Shown here in pieces: positions 15,119-22,855 of a stretch of 24,596 bases of DNA (position 1 is its first letter; every line of letters begins with the position of its first letter). The position numbers and the translations under genes are program-made. The stretch spans positions 1-24,596 of the forward strand of contig PFJA01000190.1 in the NCBI GenBank assembly GCA_002782905.1, in the 5' to 3' direction. Source of the DNA: Lysobacterales bacterium CG_4_10_14_3_um_filter_64_11 (GTDB lineage Bacteria; Pseudomonadota; Gammaproteobacteria; Xanthomonadales; Xanthomonadaceae). The notes under the pieces were generated by a model. It searched no databases. It was not told where the DNA came from and saw only the letters and a list, made by a program, of their open reading frames with translations.

Positions 15119-15501
15119 TCGGCGTACGACTTTTCCTCGACCAATGCGGAACCCAAAACCCGGTTGATCTCGCGCTTGATCCGCGCGCGCTCGTCGTTTT
15201 CGACGTAGACCGCGCGCGCCAGACCGATGAATTGGGCTTCGAAGCATTGCCCGCGTTCCTGTTCGCGGATTGCATCCTCGATGTCCCACAAGCGCTCATT
15301 GACCGCCTTTAGCGCCGCGCACAAGCCGGCAATGTCCGCAGTGCTGGCGGCATGTGCAACCCATACCGCCTGCAAGGCATCGAGCTCACGCCGCACATTG
15401 GCCAGCTTGGCCGGGTCATGCATGCGTTCGGACTTGATTTGCAAGATCGCGATCTTGTCGAGCAGTTCGCCAAACGATACCGGCACCAGAATCTGCGACA
15501 T
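15094..15501 (-). CDS. DUF6165 family protein
   Basis: A 135-residue cytoplasmic protein. Its opening MSQILVPVSFGELLDKIAIL, then QIKSERMHDPAKLANVRREL, matches the DUF6165 family as I know it; function is not established. The rest is a long, charged, probably all-helical segment (ERLWDIEDAIREQERGQCFE ... IGLARAVYVENDERARIKRE). The ATG at 15501 has GGAG 3-4 bp upstream; the frame is open to 15678 without coding character. It lies convergent with, and overlaps, the heptosyltransferase. In my recollection DUF6165 genes occur near LPS core or glycan genes, which this context supports. Confidence 0.8.
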   Translation of the reverse strand: MSQILVPVSFGELLDKIAILQIKSERMHDPAKLANVRRELDALQAVWVAHAASTADIAGLCAALKAVNERLWDIEDAIREQERGQCFEAQFIGLARAVYVENDERARIKREINRVLGSALVEEKSYADYRATAAS

Positions 15502-15742
15502 GATCTCCACCTCGAAACGACAAAGCCGCCCAAACCCGACGATATGGTGTAGCGCGCTGGCAGCCTGACGGACTTGACGCTGATCTACTGCGGAAAAGCC
15601 GCGACTGGGTGGATTTTCCGTTCTTTTTCGTGAAAGGGTCCTGCCATTCGCCGCAACAGAGCGAAAAATCTGCCGCAAACCGGCTTTCTCTCACTACGAT
15701 CGGTCAAGCCCGACCGGCTAAAAGCTGCGAAGCTCCGCGATC

Positions 15743-15833
<91 letters not shown>

Positions 15834-15912
15834 AGCAATTGCAGCGGGTGCTGACACCCTGTTCTGAGCGGGTTTGTTGCAGCACACGACCGACCGCGGC
15901 TCAGAGCGCGGA

Positions 15913-15941
15913 ATGATACGCGGGCGCAGCGTCCGGAACAA
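15913..15941 (-). promoter_or_regulatory. Candidate tRNA-Ser promoter with GC-rich discriminator
   Basis: On the minus strand, TTGTTC (15936-15941) and TATCAT (15913-15918) are separated by 17 bp. The bases after the -10, TCCGCGC, form a GC-rich discriminator as in stringently controlled stable-RNA promoters. Predicted start is about 70 bp before the mature tRNA end. The -10 is five of six; the -35 is weak. Confidence 0.45.
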
Positions 15942-16106
15942 GCCAAAAATTGCGTTGTACCCTGACAAGGTGGTTAGCGCGCGCGCAAGCGGCCATTTGC
16001 CGTGACCGGGACACTATCCATCGAGCACCGCTGACGGCATCATGACGGGTAGGCGCCTGCGCCGCCCCGTGTCACTCAAACCAGAACAAGGCGCGTCCGT
16101 CTGTCC

Positions 16107-16808
16107 ATGATCGAGTTTGGCCACCTCAGCCACGTCGGCCTTCGCCGCGACCTCAACGAAGATACCTACGACGCCAATGCCGAGAAGGGTCTGTGGCTGG
16201 TTGCCGACGGAATGGGTGGCCACGAATATGGCGAGGTAGCCAGCGCTCTGGCGCGCGACGCCGCGATGGAATCAGCGCGTGCCGGCAGCACCCTTAGCGA
16301 TGCCATCCGCTACGCCGCACACACGGTGGCAGCCTATTCACAGGGCCGTCGCAGCGCGCTGCCGATGGGCACCACCATCGCCATGGCGGCCACCACTGCC
16401 GACCATTATGAAGTCGCCTGGATCGGCGACAGCCGTGCCTACCTGTGGGATGGCCAGTTGCGACAGATTTCGCAGGATCACAGCCTGGTGCAGGAGATGG
16501 TGTCGCAAGGCGCCATCACCAGCGATCAGGCGCGCAGCCATCCGCGCCGCAACGTGGTCACACAGGCGCTCGGGGTTACCGATCCGGATCATTTACGCAT
16601 TGGTGTCGCCAGCGGCGAATGGTGTAGCGGCCGGCAATTGCTGCTGTGCACCGATGGCCTGACCGAGCACGTGCCCGACAGCCGCATCGCGCAAATTCTG
16701 GCACGTGAATCACTTTCGGCGCAGGAGCTGGTCGAGCATCTGGTGTTTTGTGCGTTGCGCGGCGGTGGCAGCGACAACATTACTGTTGTGCTCGCACGCG
16801 AGGTGTAA
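16107..16808 (+). CDS. PP2C-family serine/threonine phosphatase
   Basis: A 233-residue Mn2+/Mg2+-dependent protein phosphatase. Motifs run in order: VGLRRDLNEDTYD, LWLVADGMGGHEYGEVAS (Asp34), MGTTIAM, WIGDSRAYLWDG (Asp108), QDHSLVQEMV, VVTQALG, LLLCTDGLTEHV (Asp183) and GSDNITVVLA (Asp223). This is the compact bacterial form (Stp/PrpC/PppA type), with no membrane segment. The start at ATG 16107 is set by the motif position; no good SD is visible. No cognate Hanks-type kinase, FHA protein or T6SS gene is in the window, so its partner is elsewhere. It is followed by a repeat-rich spacer of 274 bp. Confidence 0.92.
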   Translation: MIEFGHLSHVGLRRDLNEDTYDANAEKGLWLVADGMGGHEYGEVASALARDAAMESARAGSTLSDAIRYAAHTVAAYSQGRRSALPMGTTIAMAATTADHYEVAWIGDSRAYLWDGQLRQISQDHSLVQEMVSQGAITSDQARSHPRRNVVTQALGVTDPDHLRIGVASGEWCSGRQLLLCTDGLTEHVPDSRIAQILARESLSAQELVEHLVFCALRGGGSDNITVVLAREV

Positions 16809-16907
16809 CGATGCTCTGAACAAGCTGTCGTTGCGAGCCACCTGTTCCGGTAGTTGGAACTGCACACGGACCATGAGCTCGACGTGCGGAGGGTAAGGCT
16901 TTTGATC

Positions 16908-17009
16908 CGCAAAGAACGCAAAGGTGCGCGTCAAGAACTTTCCGGTGTGGATTTCGGTTCCACCGCTACGCGGTGCCCCGGGTTTCGGCCCGTTGGGCCT
17001 CAACCCGGG
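16908..17009. repeat. Intergenic repeats: CGCAAAG direct repeat and two hairpins
   Basis: The spacer 16809-17082 holds CGCAAAG twice with a 9-bp period (16908-16914 and 16917-16923). A hairpin CACCGC-TAC-GCGGTG (16961-16975) follows, then a longer palindrome CCCGGGTT...AACCCGGG (16977-16984/17002-17009) whose interior GGCCC/GGGCC (16987-16991/16995-16999) also pairs. The minus-strand reading (GTAGCCCGGGTT...) resembles dispersed intergenic elements of gammaproteobacteria. It sits between convergent PP2C and dnaQ genes, so it may also end both transcripts. No gene is seen in the rest of the spacer. Confidence 0.6.
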
Positions 17010-17082
17010 CTACGACGGCACATTACGATTCGCGTGCAGGCCATCCTTGGTCTGCGGAAACTCTGATGTGCTCAGAGCGCCA

Positions 17083-17796
17083 CTAATCCAGCGTTGCCTC
17101 GGATTGCGCAAGCCATACACAAACACCTGATTTTTTCTCAATTTTCTGCAAACGCTCGGCATGCAACGCGCGTTCCTCGGCACTGGCGCGCAGCACCCGT
17201 CGCGGCCGCGCCGTTGGCGAACTGGGTACCACGCCGCACGCCGGGGGCGTTGGCTCGGCGGCAAAACCCAGGTCACCCTGCCCCGAAGTGAGCGTCAGAT
17301 AGACCTCGACCAGAAGCTGCGCATCGAGCAACGCGCCATGCTGGATGCGATGCGCGTTATTCACGCCCAGCCGCTTGCACAGCGCATCGAGGCTGTTGCG
17401 TTGCCCAGGATAGCGTTCACGCGCCATGCGCAGCGAGTCGATCACCTCGGCGTAATCGCTGATCCGCCCCAGCTCACGGCCGACCAGACTCAGTTCATTG
17501 TCGAGAAAACCGATGTCGAACGCCGCATTGTGAATGATCAACTCGGCGCCGCGGATGAAATCGAGGAACTCATCGACGATCTCGTGAAAGCGTGGCTTGT
17601 CGAGCAGCGATTCGTTGCTGATGCCGGTCACCTCCATCGCGCCTGCATCGATCTGCCGATCCGGGTTGAGGTAGCGCTGAAACTCGCGCCCGGTTGGCCG
17701 GCGCTTGATCAGCTCGATGCAGCCAATTTCGATGACGCGATGGCCACGTTCCCAGGCCAGCCCAGTGGTCTCGGTATCCAGCACGATCTGCCTCAT
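17083..17796 (-). CDS. dnaQ: DNA polymerase III epsilon subunit (3'-5' proofreading exonuclease)
   Basis: A 237-residue DEDDh exonuclease. Exo I is VLDTETTGL (Asp7, Glu9), Exo II is HNAAFDIGFLDNEL (Asp94), and Exo III is HGALLDAQLL (His153, Asp158). Spacing and length follow E. coli DnaQ (243 residues). The C-terminal ~60 residues form the Pro/Arg-rich, then charged segment that binds the alpha subunit (ALHAERLQKIEKKS). The ATG at 17796 overlaps the rnhA stop by 4 bp (ATGA), so it is translationally coupled. The frame is open upstream to 18015 inside rnhA, which is not used. Confidence 0.96.
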   Translation of the reverse strand: MRQIVLDTETTGLAWERGHRVIEIGCIELIKRRPTGREFQRYLNPDRQIDAGAMEVTGISNESLLDKPRFHEIVDEFLDFIRGAELIIHNAAFDIGFLDNELSLVGRELGRISDYAEVIDSLRMARERYPGQRNSLDALCKRLGVNNAHRIQHGALLDAQLLVEVYLTLTSGQGDLGFAAEPTPPACGVVPSSPTARPRRVLRASAEERALHAERLQKIEKKSGVCVWLAQSEATLD

Positions 17797-18251
17797 CGCA
17801 CGCCACCATTGCCAGCGCGCCGAAGCTGCTCTGCCGCATTGCGCGCCAGCACATCGACCCGCTCGTTTTCCGGGTGGCCGTTGTGGCCGCGTACCCATAA
17901 CCATTGCACCTGGTGACGCGCTGCCGCTGCGCTGAGCCGCTGCCACAGGTCCTGGTTCTTGACCGGATCGCCGCCCGCCGTCTTCCATCCGCGTCGTTGC
18001 CAACCCGCCAGCCATTCGCTGATGCCTTTTTGCACATATTGCGAATCGGTATGCAACACCACATCGCAGGGCTCGCTCAATGCTTCCAACGCCATGATCG
18101 CCGCCAGCAACTCCATGCGGTTGTTGGTGGTATCCGGCGCGTTGCCGCTCAACTCGCGCTCGCGACCATCGCAGCGCAGCAACACGCCCCAGCCGCCAGG
18201 CCCCGGGTTGCCAAGGCAGGCGCCATCGGTATGTATCTCAATGTGTTTCAT
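17793..18251 (-). CDS. rnhA: Ribonuclease HI
   Basis: A 152-residue RNase HI that removes RNA from RNA-DNA hybrids. The opening is IHTDGACLGNPGPGGWG (Asp9), then TTNNRMELLAAIMAL (Glu47), LHTDSQYVQKGISEW (Asp69), and WVRGHNGHPENERVDVLAR with His123 and Asp133. All four metal ligands are present, and the basic protrusion (WQRRGWKTAGGDPVKNQDLW) is retained. The order yafS - rnhA - dnaQ with gloB divergent is the same as in E. coli. It overlaps neighbours by 4 bp on both sides. Confidence 0.97.
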   Translation of the reverse strand: MKHIEIHTDGACLGNPGPGGWGVLLRCDGRERELSGNAPDTTNNRMELLAAIMALEALSEPCDVVLHTDSQYVQKGISEWLAGWQRRGWKTAGGDPVKNQDLWQRLSAAAARHQVQWLWVRGHNGHPENERVDVLARNAAEQLRRAGNGGVR

Positions 18252-18934
18252 CGTGCTCCCACACCATTGCTCCAGGCCACTCGCGTCCCAGTCACGCGCA
18301 GTGGTGTCATGCCATGCAGCCGTTGCCGCGCCAACAACAGATACGAGCTGGCCAGGCGGCTGGCGCGCACCGCGTCAGCATCCACGGCGCAGGCGGCAGG
18401 GGCACGCCAACACCAGCCGAGCGGCCGGATCGTTCGCACTTCAAGGCCGTGCTCGGCCAACAGTCGAGCCACCTGTGCCGGCGCCATCACGTTCAGCCCA
18501 CGGTTGTACCAACGCAGCCGCACCGGGCTGATGGGATTGAACACGATGAATATCGCCACGCCTTCGGGTGCCAGCACCCGCGCCACCTCACCCAGCAACT
18601 GGGTGGCTGCCAACGACGACTCCAGCACATGCTGCGCATACACCAGCGCCAGACTGGCCGAGACGATGGGCAGCGCATCATCGGCACAGCGCAAATCACC
18701 GGCAAACCCATCAGGGCAACGATACAGCTGCATCATGACCTGCATCATCGCCCCCGGCAGCAACGCCGGACTGTCCGCGCACGGGCGCATGAACAGCCCG
18801 CCATGGCCAAAAGCACGGCCGATCTCGGGCGCGGCCTGCATCTGCTCGTGTGCCAGCAACGCCGCAATCGGCGCGCTGGCAAACAGGCGATCCGTGCCAC
18901 CTTGTGATTGACGTGTGAGGCGAAGCTCGGGCAT
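18248..18934 (-). CDS. YafS-like class I SAM-dependent methyltransferase
   Basis: A 228-residue protein in the position of E. coli yafS. It retains the post-motif part of a class I methyltransferase: LPIVSASLALVYAQHVLESS, LLGEVARVLAPEGVAIFIVF and NPISPVRLRWYNRG. The canonical glycine-rich motif I near the N-terminus is not recognisable; IGRAFGHGGLFMRP stands in its place. The substrate is unknown for the family. The start at ATG 18934 lacks a clear SD. It overlaps rnhA by 4 bp and is divergent from gloB across 87 bp. Confidence is good for the family, low for activity. Confidence 0.8.
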   Translation of the reverse strand: MPELRLTRQSQGGTDRLFASAPIAALLAHEQMQAAPEIGRAFGHGGLFMRPCADSPALLPGAMMQVMMQLYRCPDGFAGDLRCADDALPIVSASLALVYAQHVLESSLAATQLLGEVARVLAPEGVAIFIVFNPISPVRLRWYNRGLNVMAPAQVARLLAEHGLEVRTIRPLGWCWRAPAACAVDADAVRASRLASSYLLLARQRLHGMTPLRVTGTRVAWSNGVGAR

Positions 18935-19021
18935 GGTGCGGAGTGTGCGTGAAAGCGGCGCTTAGTGTAGTGCTTCGCGATTACCGTGACACGCGTCCCT
19001 TCCGATCAAAGAGATATTCCG

Positions 19022-19789
19022 GTGCTGACGCTGCACGCCATCCCCGCCTTCGACGACAATTACATCTGGGCGGTGACCGCCGCCGATGGCGCAACCCTGG
19101 TGGTCGACCCGGGCAGTGCCGGCGCGGTCAACGGATTTCTCGCCGAATCCAATCGACGGCTGTGCGCGATCGTGATCAGCCATCATCATGCCGATCATGT
19201 CGGTGGCCTGGCGCAACTGCGTGCAGCCCATCGCGTACCGTGTTACGGCCCGCACGAACCACGCATCACTGACCTCGATGTGCGGGTGGACGATGGCGAG
19301 CAGGTCGTTGTGCCGGAGTTGCGGCTGCGACTGAGTGTCCGTGCTGTGCCTGGCCACACCCGCTCGCATGTGGCCTATTTCGGCAACGGCTGGCTGTTTT
19401 GTGGCGACACCCTGTTCAGCCTCGGCTGTGGCCGGTTGTTTGAAGGCACACCGGCACAGATGCTCGCCTCGCTGGATTCACTGGCGGCATTGCCGGACGA
19501 CACCGCAGTGTGCTGCGCGCACGAGTACACCCAGGCCAATGGCCGCTTTGCACTGGCAGTTGACCCGGGCAATGCCGCGCTGTTGGCGCGCATCGCGCAG
19601 GTCGACACGCTGCGCGCCAACGGCCAGCCCAGCGTGCCGGTGTGCCTCGCCAGCGAGCGCGCAACCAATCCTTTTCTGCGCGTGGATACGCCTGCCATCG
19701 TTGCTGCCCTTGGCGCGCGCCACGGCAGCCCACCGGCAGATCGGGTCGAGGCCTTTGCCTGGTTGCGGCAATGGAAGGATACGTTCTGA
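19022..19789 (+). CDS. gloB: Hydroxyacylglutathione hydrolase (glyoxalase II)
   Basis: GloB hydrolyses S-lactoylglutathione to lactate and glutathione, the second step of methylglyoxal detoxification. The protein has 255 residues. It opens LTLHAIPAFDDNYIW, the family's N-terminal signature, which sets the GTG at 19022 over the GTG at 18986. The metal motif is SHHHADHVGGL (His54, His56, Asp58, His59). VPGHTRSHVAYFG, FCGDTLFSLGCGRLFEG, CCAHEYTQANGRFAL, ERATNPFLR and the end AWLRQWKDTF all match. No gloA is in the window. Confidence 0.95.
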   Translation: MLTLHAIPAFDDNYIWAVTAADGATLVVDPGSAGAVNGFLAESNRRLCAIVISHHHADHVGGLAQLRAAHRVPCYGPHEPRITDLDVRVDDGEQVVVPELRLRLSVRAVPGHTRSHVAYFGNGWLFCGDTLFSLGCGRLFEGTPAQMLASLDSLAALPDDTAVCCAHEYTQANGRFALAVDPGNAALLARIAQVDTLRANGQPSVPVCLASERATNPFLRVDTPAIVAALGARHGSPPADRVEAFAWLRQWKDTF

Positions 19790-19864
19790 GCTTGCCGTGA
19801 CTGACCACAGAGGCATTACACTTGCACCATCGTTCGCCCGCATTGATGGGCTTTGGGAGACACC

Positions 19865-20653
19865 ATGGGTTTTCTTTCCGGCAAACGCGCACTGATCACC
19901 GGCATCGCCAGCCAACGCTCGATCGCCAACGGCATCGCCGATGCGATGCACCGCGAAGGCGCGCAACTGGCGTTCACCTACCAGAACGACAAGCTCAAAT
20001 CGCGGGTCGAGAACGCCGCCGCCGAGTATGGCTCGGACATCGTGATCCCGCTCGATGTCGCCGACGATGCACAGATCGACACCTGCTTCGCCGATCTCGG
20101 CAAGCACTGGGATGGCTTCGATATCCTGGTGCATTCCATCGGCTTCGCGCCCCGCGAGGTGCTGGAAGGCGGCTATCTGGATGGTCTGGATCGCGAGAGC
20201 TTCCGCATTGCCCATGATATTTCGGTCTATTCGCTCACCGCGCTGGCCAAAGCGGCGCGGCCGATGATGCGTGGACGCGGCGGCAGTATCCTCACCCTCA
20301 CCTACTTGGGCGCCGAACGCGCGCTCGCGCATTACAACGTGATGGGTGTGGCGAAAGCCGCACTGGAATCGAGCGTGCGCTATCTGGCATTGAACCTCGG
20401 CCCGGAAGGCACCCGCGTCAATGCGATTTCGGCGGGGCCGATCAAGACGCTGGCGGCCTCGGGGGTGGGCAGCCTGCGCAAGATGCTCAGCCATGTCGAG
20501 GCGCACTCCCCGTTGCGCCGCAACGTCACCATCGAAAACGTCGGTAACGTGGCTGCCTTCCTGTGTTCCGACCTGGCCGCCGGCATCACCGGCGAAATCA
20601 CCTACGTGGATGCCGGCTACAACATCCTGGGGATGGCTGGCCTCGGCGACTGA
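19865..20653 (+). CDS. fabI: Enoyl-[acyl-carrier-protein] reductase (NADH)
   Basis: FabI (262 residues) is the last enzyme of each fatty-acid elongation cycle. The nucleotide motif is ALITGIASQRSIANGIADAM, and the catalytic Y-x-Y-x-K set is Tyr147, Tyr157, Lys164 (TLTYLGAERALAHYNVMGVA). The C-terminus AGITGEITYVDAGYNILGM is typical. The ATG at 19865 has GGGAG 5 bp upstream. Possible promoter hexamers TTGCCG (19792) and TACACT (19817) are 19 bp apart and weak. Being FabI-type, it would be the expected triclosan-sensitive class. It is followed 6 bp later by hutI. Confidence 0.96.
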   Translation: MGFLSGKRALITGIASQRSIANGIADAMHREGAQLAFTYQNDKLKSRVENAAAEYGSDIVIPLDVADDAQIDTCFADLGKHWDGFDILVHSIGFAPREVLEGGYLDGLDRESFRIAHDISVYSLTALAKAARPMMRGRGGSILTLTYLGAERALAHYNVMGVAKAALESSVRYLALNLGPEGTRVNAISAGPIKTLAASGVGSLRKMLSHVEAHSPLRRNVTIENVGNVAAFLCSDLAAGITGEITYVDAGYNILGMAGLGD

Positions 20654-20659
20654 TGTGCC

Positions 20660-21910
20660 GTGGCCACGCACATGCCACGTTTCGATGCGCTGATCCGCGA
20701 TTGCCGCGCCTGCACCCTGGCGCCCGGGCAAGGCTGGGGGCTGATCGACGATGCCGTGATTGGGTGGTGTGACGGGCTGCTGGCATTCGTTGGTCCACGT
20801 GAGCAACTCCCGGGCGAAGCGGTCGGCGCCGACACCCGCGTGTATCCGGGCAACGGCGCGCTGGTCACCCCGGCGCTGATCGACTGCCACACCCATCTGG
20901 TGTTTGCCGGCGAGCGCGTCGCCGAGTTCGAGCAACGCCTTGAAGGTGCCAGCTATGCGCAGATCGCGCAGGCGGGCGGCGGCATCAACGCGACGGTGCT
21001 GGCGACACGGGCCGCCAGCGAGGACCAACTGCTGGCGCAATCGCTGCCGCGCGCACGTGCCCTGCTCGCCGATGGCGTCGCCACGCTGGAGATCAAATCC
21101 GGTTATGGGCTGGAGCTGGAAGCCGAGCTGCGCATGCTGCGCGTCGCCCGGCGCATCGCCGACATCCTTGGTATCAGCGTGCGCACCACCTTTCTCGGTG
21201 CGCACGCAGTACCGCCCGAATATCGCGGCCAGCCGGATGACTACATCAACCGGCTGTGCTCGCACATGCTGCCAGCGGTGGCTGCATCGGGCCTGGCCGA
21301 TGCCGTGGATGCGTTCTGTGAGGGTATCGGCTTTACCCCGGCACAGACCCGGCGCGTATTTGCCCGCGCAGGTGAACTCGGCCTGCCGGTCAAACTGCAT
21401 GCCGACCAACTCTCCGATCTGGGCGGCGCGGCACTGTTGGCCGCCTGCAAGGGGCTATCGGCGGATCACCTCGAGTACAGCAACGCCGAGGGTGTGCGGG
21501 CTTTGGCGCAAGCGGATTGCGTCGCGGTGCTGTTGCCCGGCGCCTTCCATTGCCTGCGCGAGACCCGAAAACCGCCGGTCGCCGACTTGCGTGCGCACGG
21601 CGTGGCGATAGCCGTGGCCACCGACTGCAACCCCGGCACGTCACCCCTACTGTCGCTGCGGCTGGCGATGGCCCTGGCCTGCAATACCTTCGGATTGACC
21701 GCACTGGAAGCCGTGCTTGGCACAACCGCCAACGCCGCACACGCGCTTGGCCTCGCTGATCGCGGCCGCCTGCTGCCCGGACTGCGCGCGGATCTGGCGC
21801 TGTGGGACATCGCGCACCCAGCGGCACTGGCCTATTGGCTGGGTGGCGCAGGTGCTATTCAGGTGTTCAGTGCAGGTGAACCACGGCTCGGCAACAGCGT
21901 CTGCGGGTAA
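20660..21910 (+). CDS. hutI: Imidazolonepropionase
   Basis: HutI (416 residues from GTG 20660; an ATG at 20672 is possible) opens the imidazolone ring in histidine degradation, giving N-formimidoyl-glutamate. Amidohydrolase landmarks: IDCHTHLVFAGERVAEFEQR (His77, His79), GGINATVLATR, LEIKSGYGLELEAELRMLRV, TFLGAHAVP, KLHADQLSDLGG, SADHLEY, and ATDCNPGTSP carrying the metal Asp. It starts 6 bp after fabI and is probably co-transcribed; no hutH, hutU or hutG is in the window, which is unusual since hut genes often cluster. A strong terminator follows. Confidence 0.95.
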   Translation: MATHMPRFDALIRDCRACTLAPGQGWGLIDDAVIGWCDGLLAFVGPREQLPGEAVGADTRVYPGNGALVTPALIDCHTHLVFAGERVAEFEQRLEGASYAQIAQAGGGINATVLATRAASEDQLLAQSLPRARALLADGVATLEIKSGYGLELEAELRMLRVARRIADILGISVRTTFLGAHAVPPEYRGQPDDYINRLCSHMLPAVAASGLADAVDAFCEGIGFTPAQTRRVFARAGELGLPVKLHADQLSDLGGAALLAACKGLSADHLEYSNAEGVRALAQADCVAVLLPGAFHCLRETRKPPVADLRAHGVAIAVATDCNPGTSPLLSLRLAMALACNTFGLTALEAVLGTTANAAHALGLADRGRLLPGLRADLALWDIAHPAALAYWLGGAGAIQVFSAGEPRLGNSVCG

Positions 21911-21939
21911 TCGCAGCGACTGCCTTAGAACCACCCAAC

Positions 21940-21969
21940 GACAAAACCCCGCCGAAGCGGGGTTTTGTC
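21940..21969. terminator. Strong intrinsic terminator between hutI and THX gene
   Basis: A 13-bp perfect stem, GACAAAACCCCGC (21940-21952) and GCGGGGTTTTGTC (21957-21969), has tetraloop CGAA. It sits 30 bp after hutI and 17 bp beyond the end of the convergent THX gene. The T-run is within the stem (TTTT on both strands), so it likely acts in both directions. Confidence 0.85.
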
Positions 21970-21986
21970 ATGAACCGTGAGCGGGC

Positions 21987-22178
21987 TCAGGCTGACTTCT
22001 TGGCGGCCTTCGCTGCCTTGGCTGGCGCTTTGCTCGCCGCCTTGGCGACAGTTTTGCGCGCAACGACCGGGGCCTTGACGCTGACCGCCTTGCTCACTGC
22101 GCTGCTCTGCGGCCGCGCATTTCCGTGGCTGCCGGTAAAGCGTTTGCCCTTTGCGGTCTTCTTGTCACCTCTGCCCAT
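21987..22178 (-). CDS. 30S ribosomal protein THX with Ala/Lys-rich tail
   Basis: A 63-residue, highly basic protein. Residues 1-23, MGRGDKKTAKGKRFTGSHGN then ARP, match the short THX/bTHX signature (GKGDxxTxxGKxxxGxxGxxRP), which in Thermus sits at the top of the 30S head. It continues into a low-complexity tail ending KAASKAPAKAAKAAKKSA, like histone-H1-type bacterial tails. The ATG at 22178 has AGGAG 5 bp upstream. It is a single gene, convergent with hutI. The tail could contact rRNA or DNA; that is inference. Confidence 0.85.
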   Translation of the reverse strand: MGRGDKKTAKGKRFTGSHGNARPQSSAVSKAVSVKAPVVARKTVAKAASKAPAKAAKAAKKSA

Positions 22179-22264
22179 GACAGCTCCTGAATGGTTGCGA
22201 TTGCGATAAGCCCGTTAGATTACCATTGCTGTGGCACCGACACCATGGCATTGTGCGATGCTGC

Positions 22265-22717
22265 TCAGGCGATGTGCTGGTTGCGGGTAAGGTGAAGGTT
22301 GCGCCAATGCGCCGCCGCGATGAAACCGCCACCGGCAGCCATGCTCACAGCATGGATGATGGCGTGATCGTGCGCCCACGGCAGGAACGCGCCAATCCAA
22401 AGCAGGCCCAACCCCGGGATCAAGCGTTGCCAGGCATCCAGCCGCCGGTGATTGCGCCAACCCCAAGCCAGACTGACAACGCCCACCAGCGATGCCACCA
22501 TGGTGAAGGCGGACTCGAACCACGGTGAACCGAACAGACCGATACCGATTCCGGGTATGAACGCCAGCAAAAATGGCAACAACGCACAATGCAGCGCGCA
22601 CACCGTGGCGGCAAACGCACCGGCACGGTCGGTTGCGACGCGACAGCTCACGCCATTGCCGAGTATTGGCCGGCTGCTGAGGGGTGGCAATTGCGATTGG
22701 GACGGTACGACGGACAC
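22265..22717 (-). CDS. MerC-domain integral membrane protein
   Basis: About 150 residues with four predicted helices. TDRAGAFAATVCALHCALLP followed by FLLAFIPGIGIG is the MerC-domain signature, with the metal-binding C-x-x-H-C. The helices are followed by a His-bearing loop, WAHDHAIIHAVSMAAGGGF, and a tail HWRNLHLTRNQHIA. I prefer the GTG at 22717, preceded by GGAGG (4 bp spacing); the ATG at 22783 is also in frame but lies inside the predicted operator and lacks an SD. The MerC of mer operons carries Hg(II), but lone MerC-domain proteins are widespread and poorly understood; no mer genes are here. The upstream Zur-like box suggests zinc or another metal. Confidence 0.8.
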   Translation of the reverse strand: MSVVPSQSQLPPLSSRPILGNGVSCRVATDRAGAFAATVCALHCALLPFLLAFIPGIGIGLFGSPWFESAFTMVASLVGVVSLAWGWRNHRRLDAWQRLIPGLGLLWIGAFLPWAHDHAIIHAVSMAAGGGFIAAAHWRNLHLTRNQHIA

Positions 22718-22767
22718 GGCACCTCCGCGGGATTGGCCTGTGACGAGTGGCAGCAGCGACACCAAGT

Positions 22768-22803
22768 TGGAACAATATAACATATCACGGACGCCGTCGT
22801 CAC
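22768..22803 (-). promoter_or_regulatory. Zur-like operator overlapping the MerC-gene promoter
   Basis: TGGAACAATATAACA (22768-22782) matches the Zur-type palindrome TGTTATAATATAACA at 12 of 15 positions; one half is perfect, the other degenerate. On the minus strand, -10 TATATT (22774-22779) lies within the box, and -35 GTGACG (22798-22803) is 18 bp upstream of it. This would start transcription about 50 bp before the GTG at 22717, and repressor binding would mask the -10. Confidence 0.45.
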
Positions 22804-22855
22804 CTGACCGGATCACCGGTTAGAATCGGTCGGCAAATTACCCAAGGGGGTGCCC

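Noticed and set aside
16809..17082. Short frames in the PP2C-dnaQ spacer
   Set aside because: No SD, no family motif, and the sequence is explained by repeats and hairpins.
19478..21409. 643-codon open frame antisense to gloB, fabI and hutI
   Set aside because: It spans three well-supported genes and their gaps. It is an artefact of high GC; its residues show no family motif.
22783..22816. Earlier start codons for the MerC gene (ATG 22783 and beyond)
   Set aside because: They would put the start inside the predicted -10/Zur box and lack an SD. The GTG at 22717 follows GGAGG. Not fully excluded.
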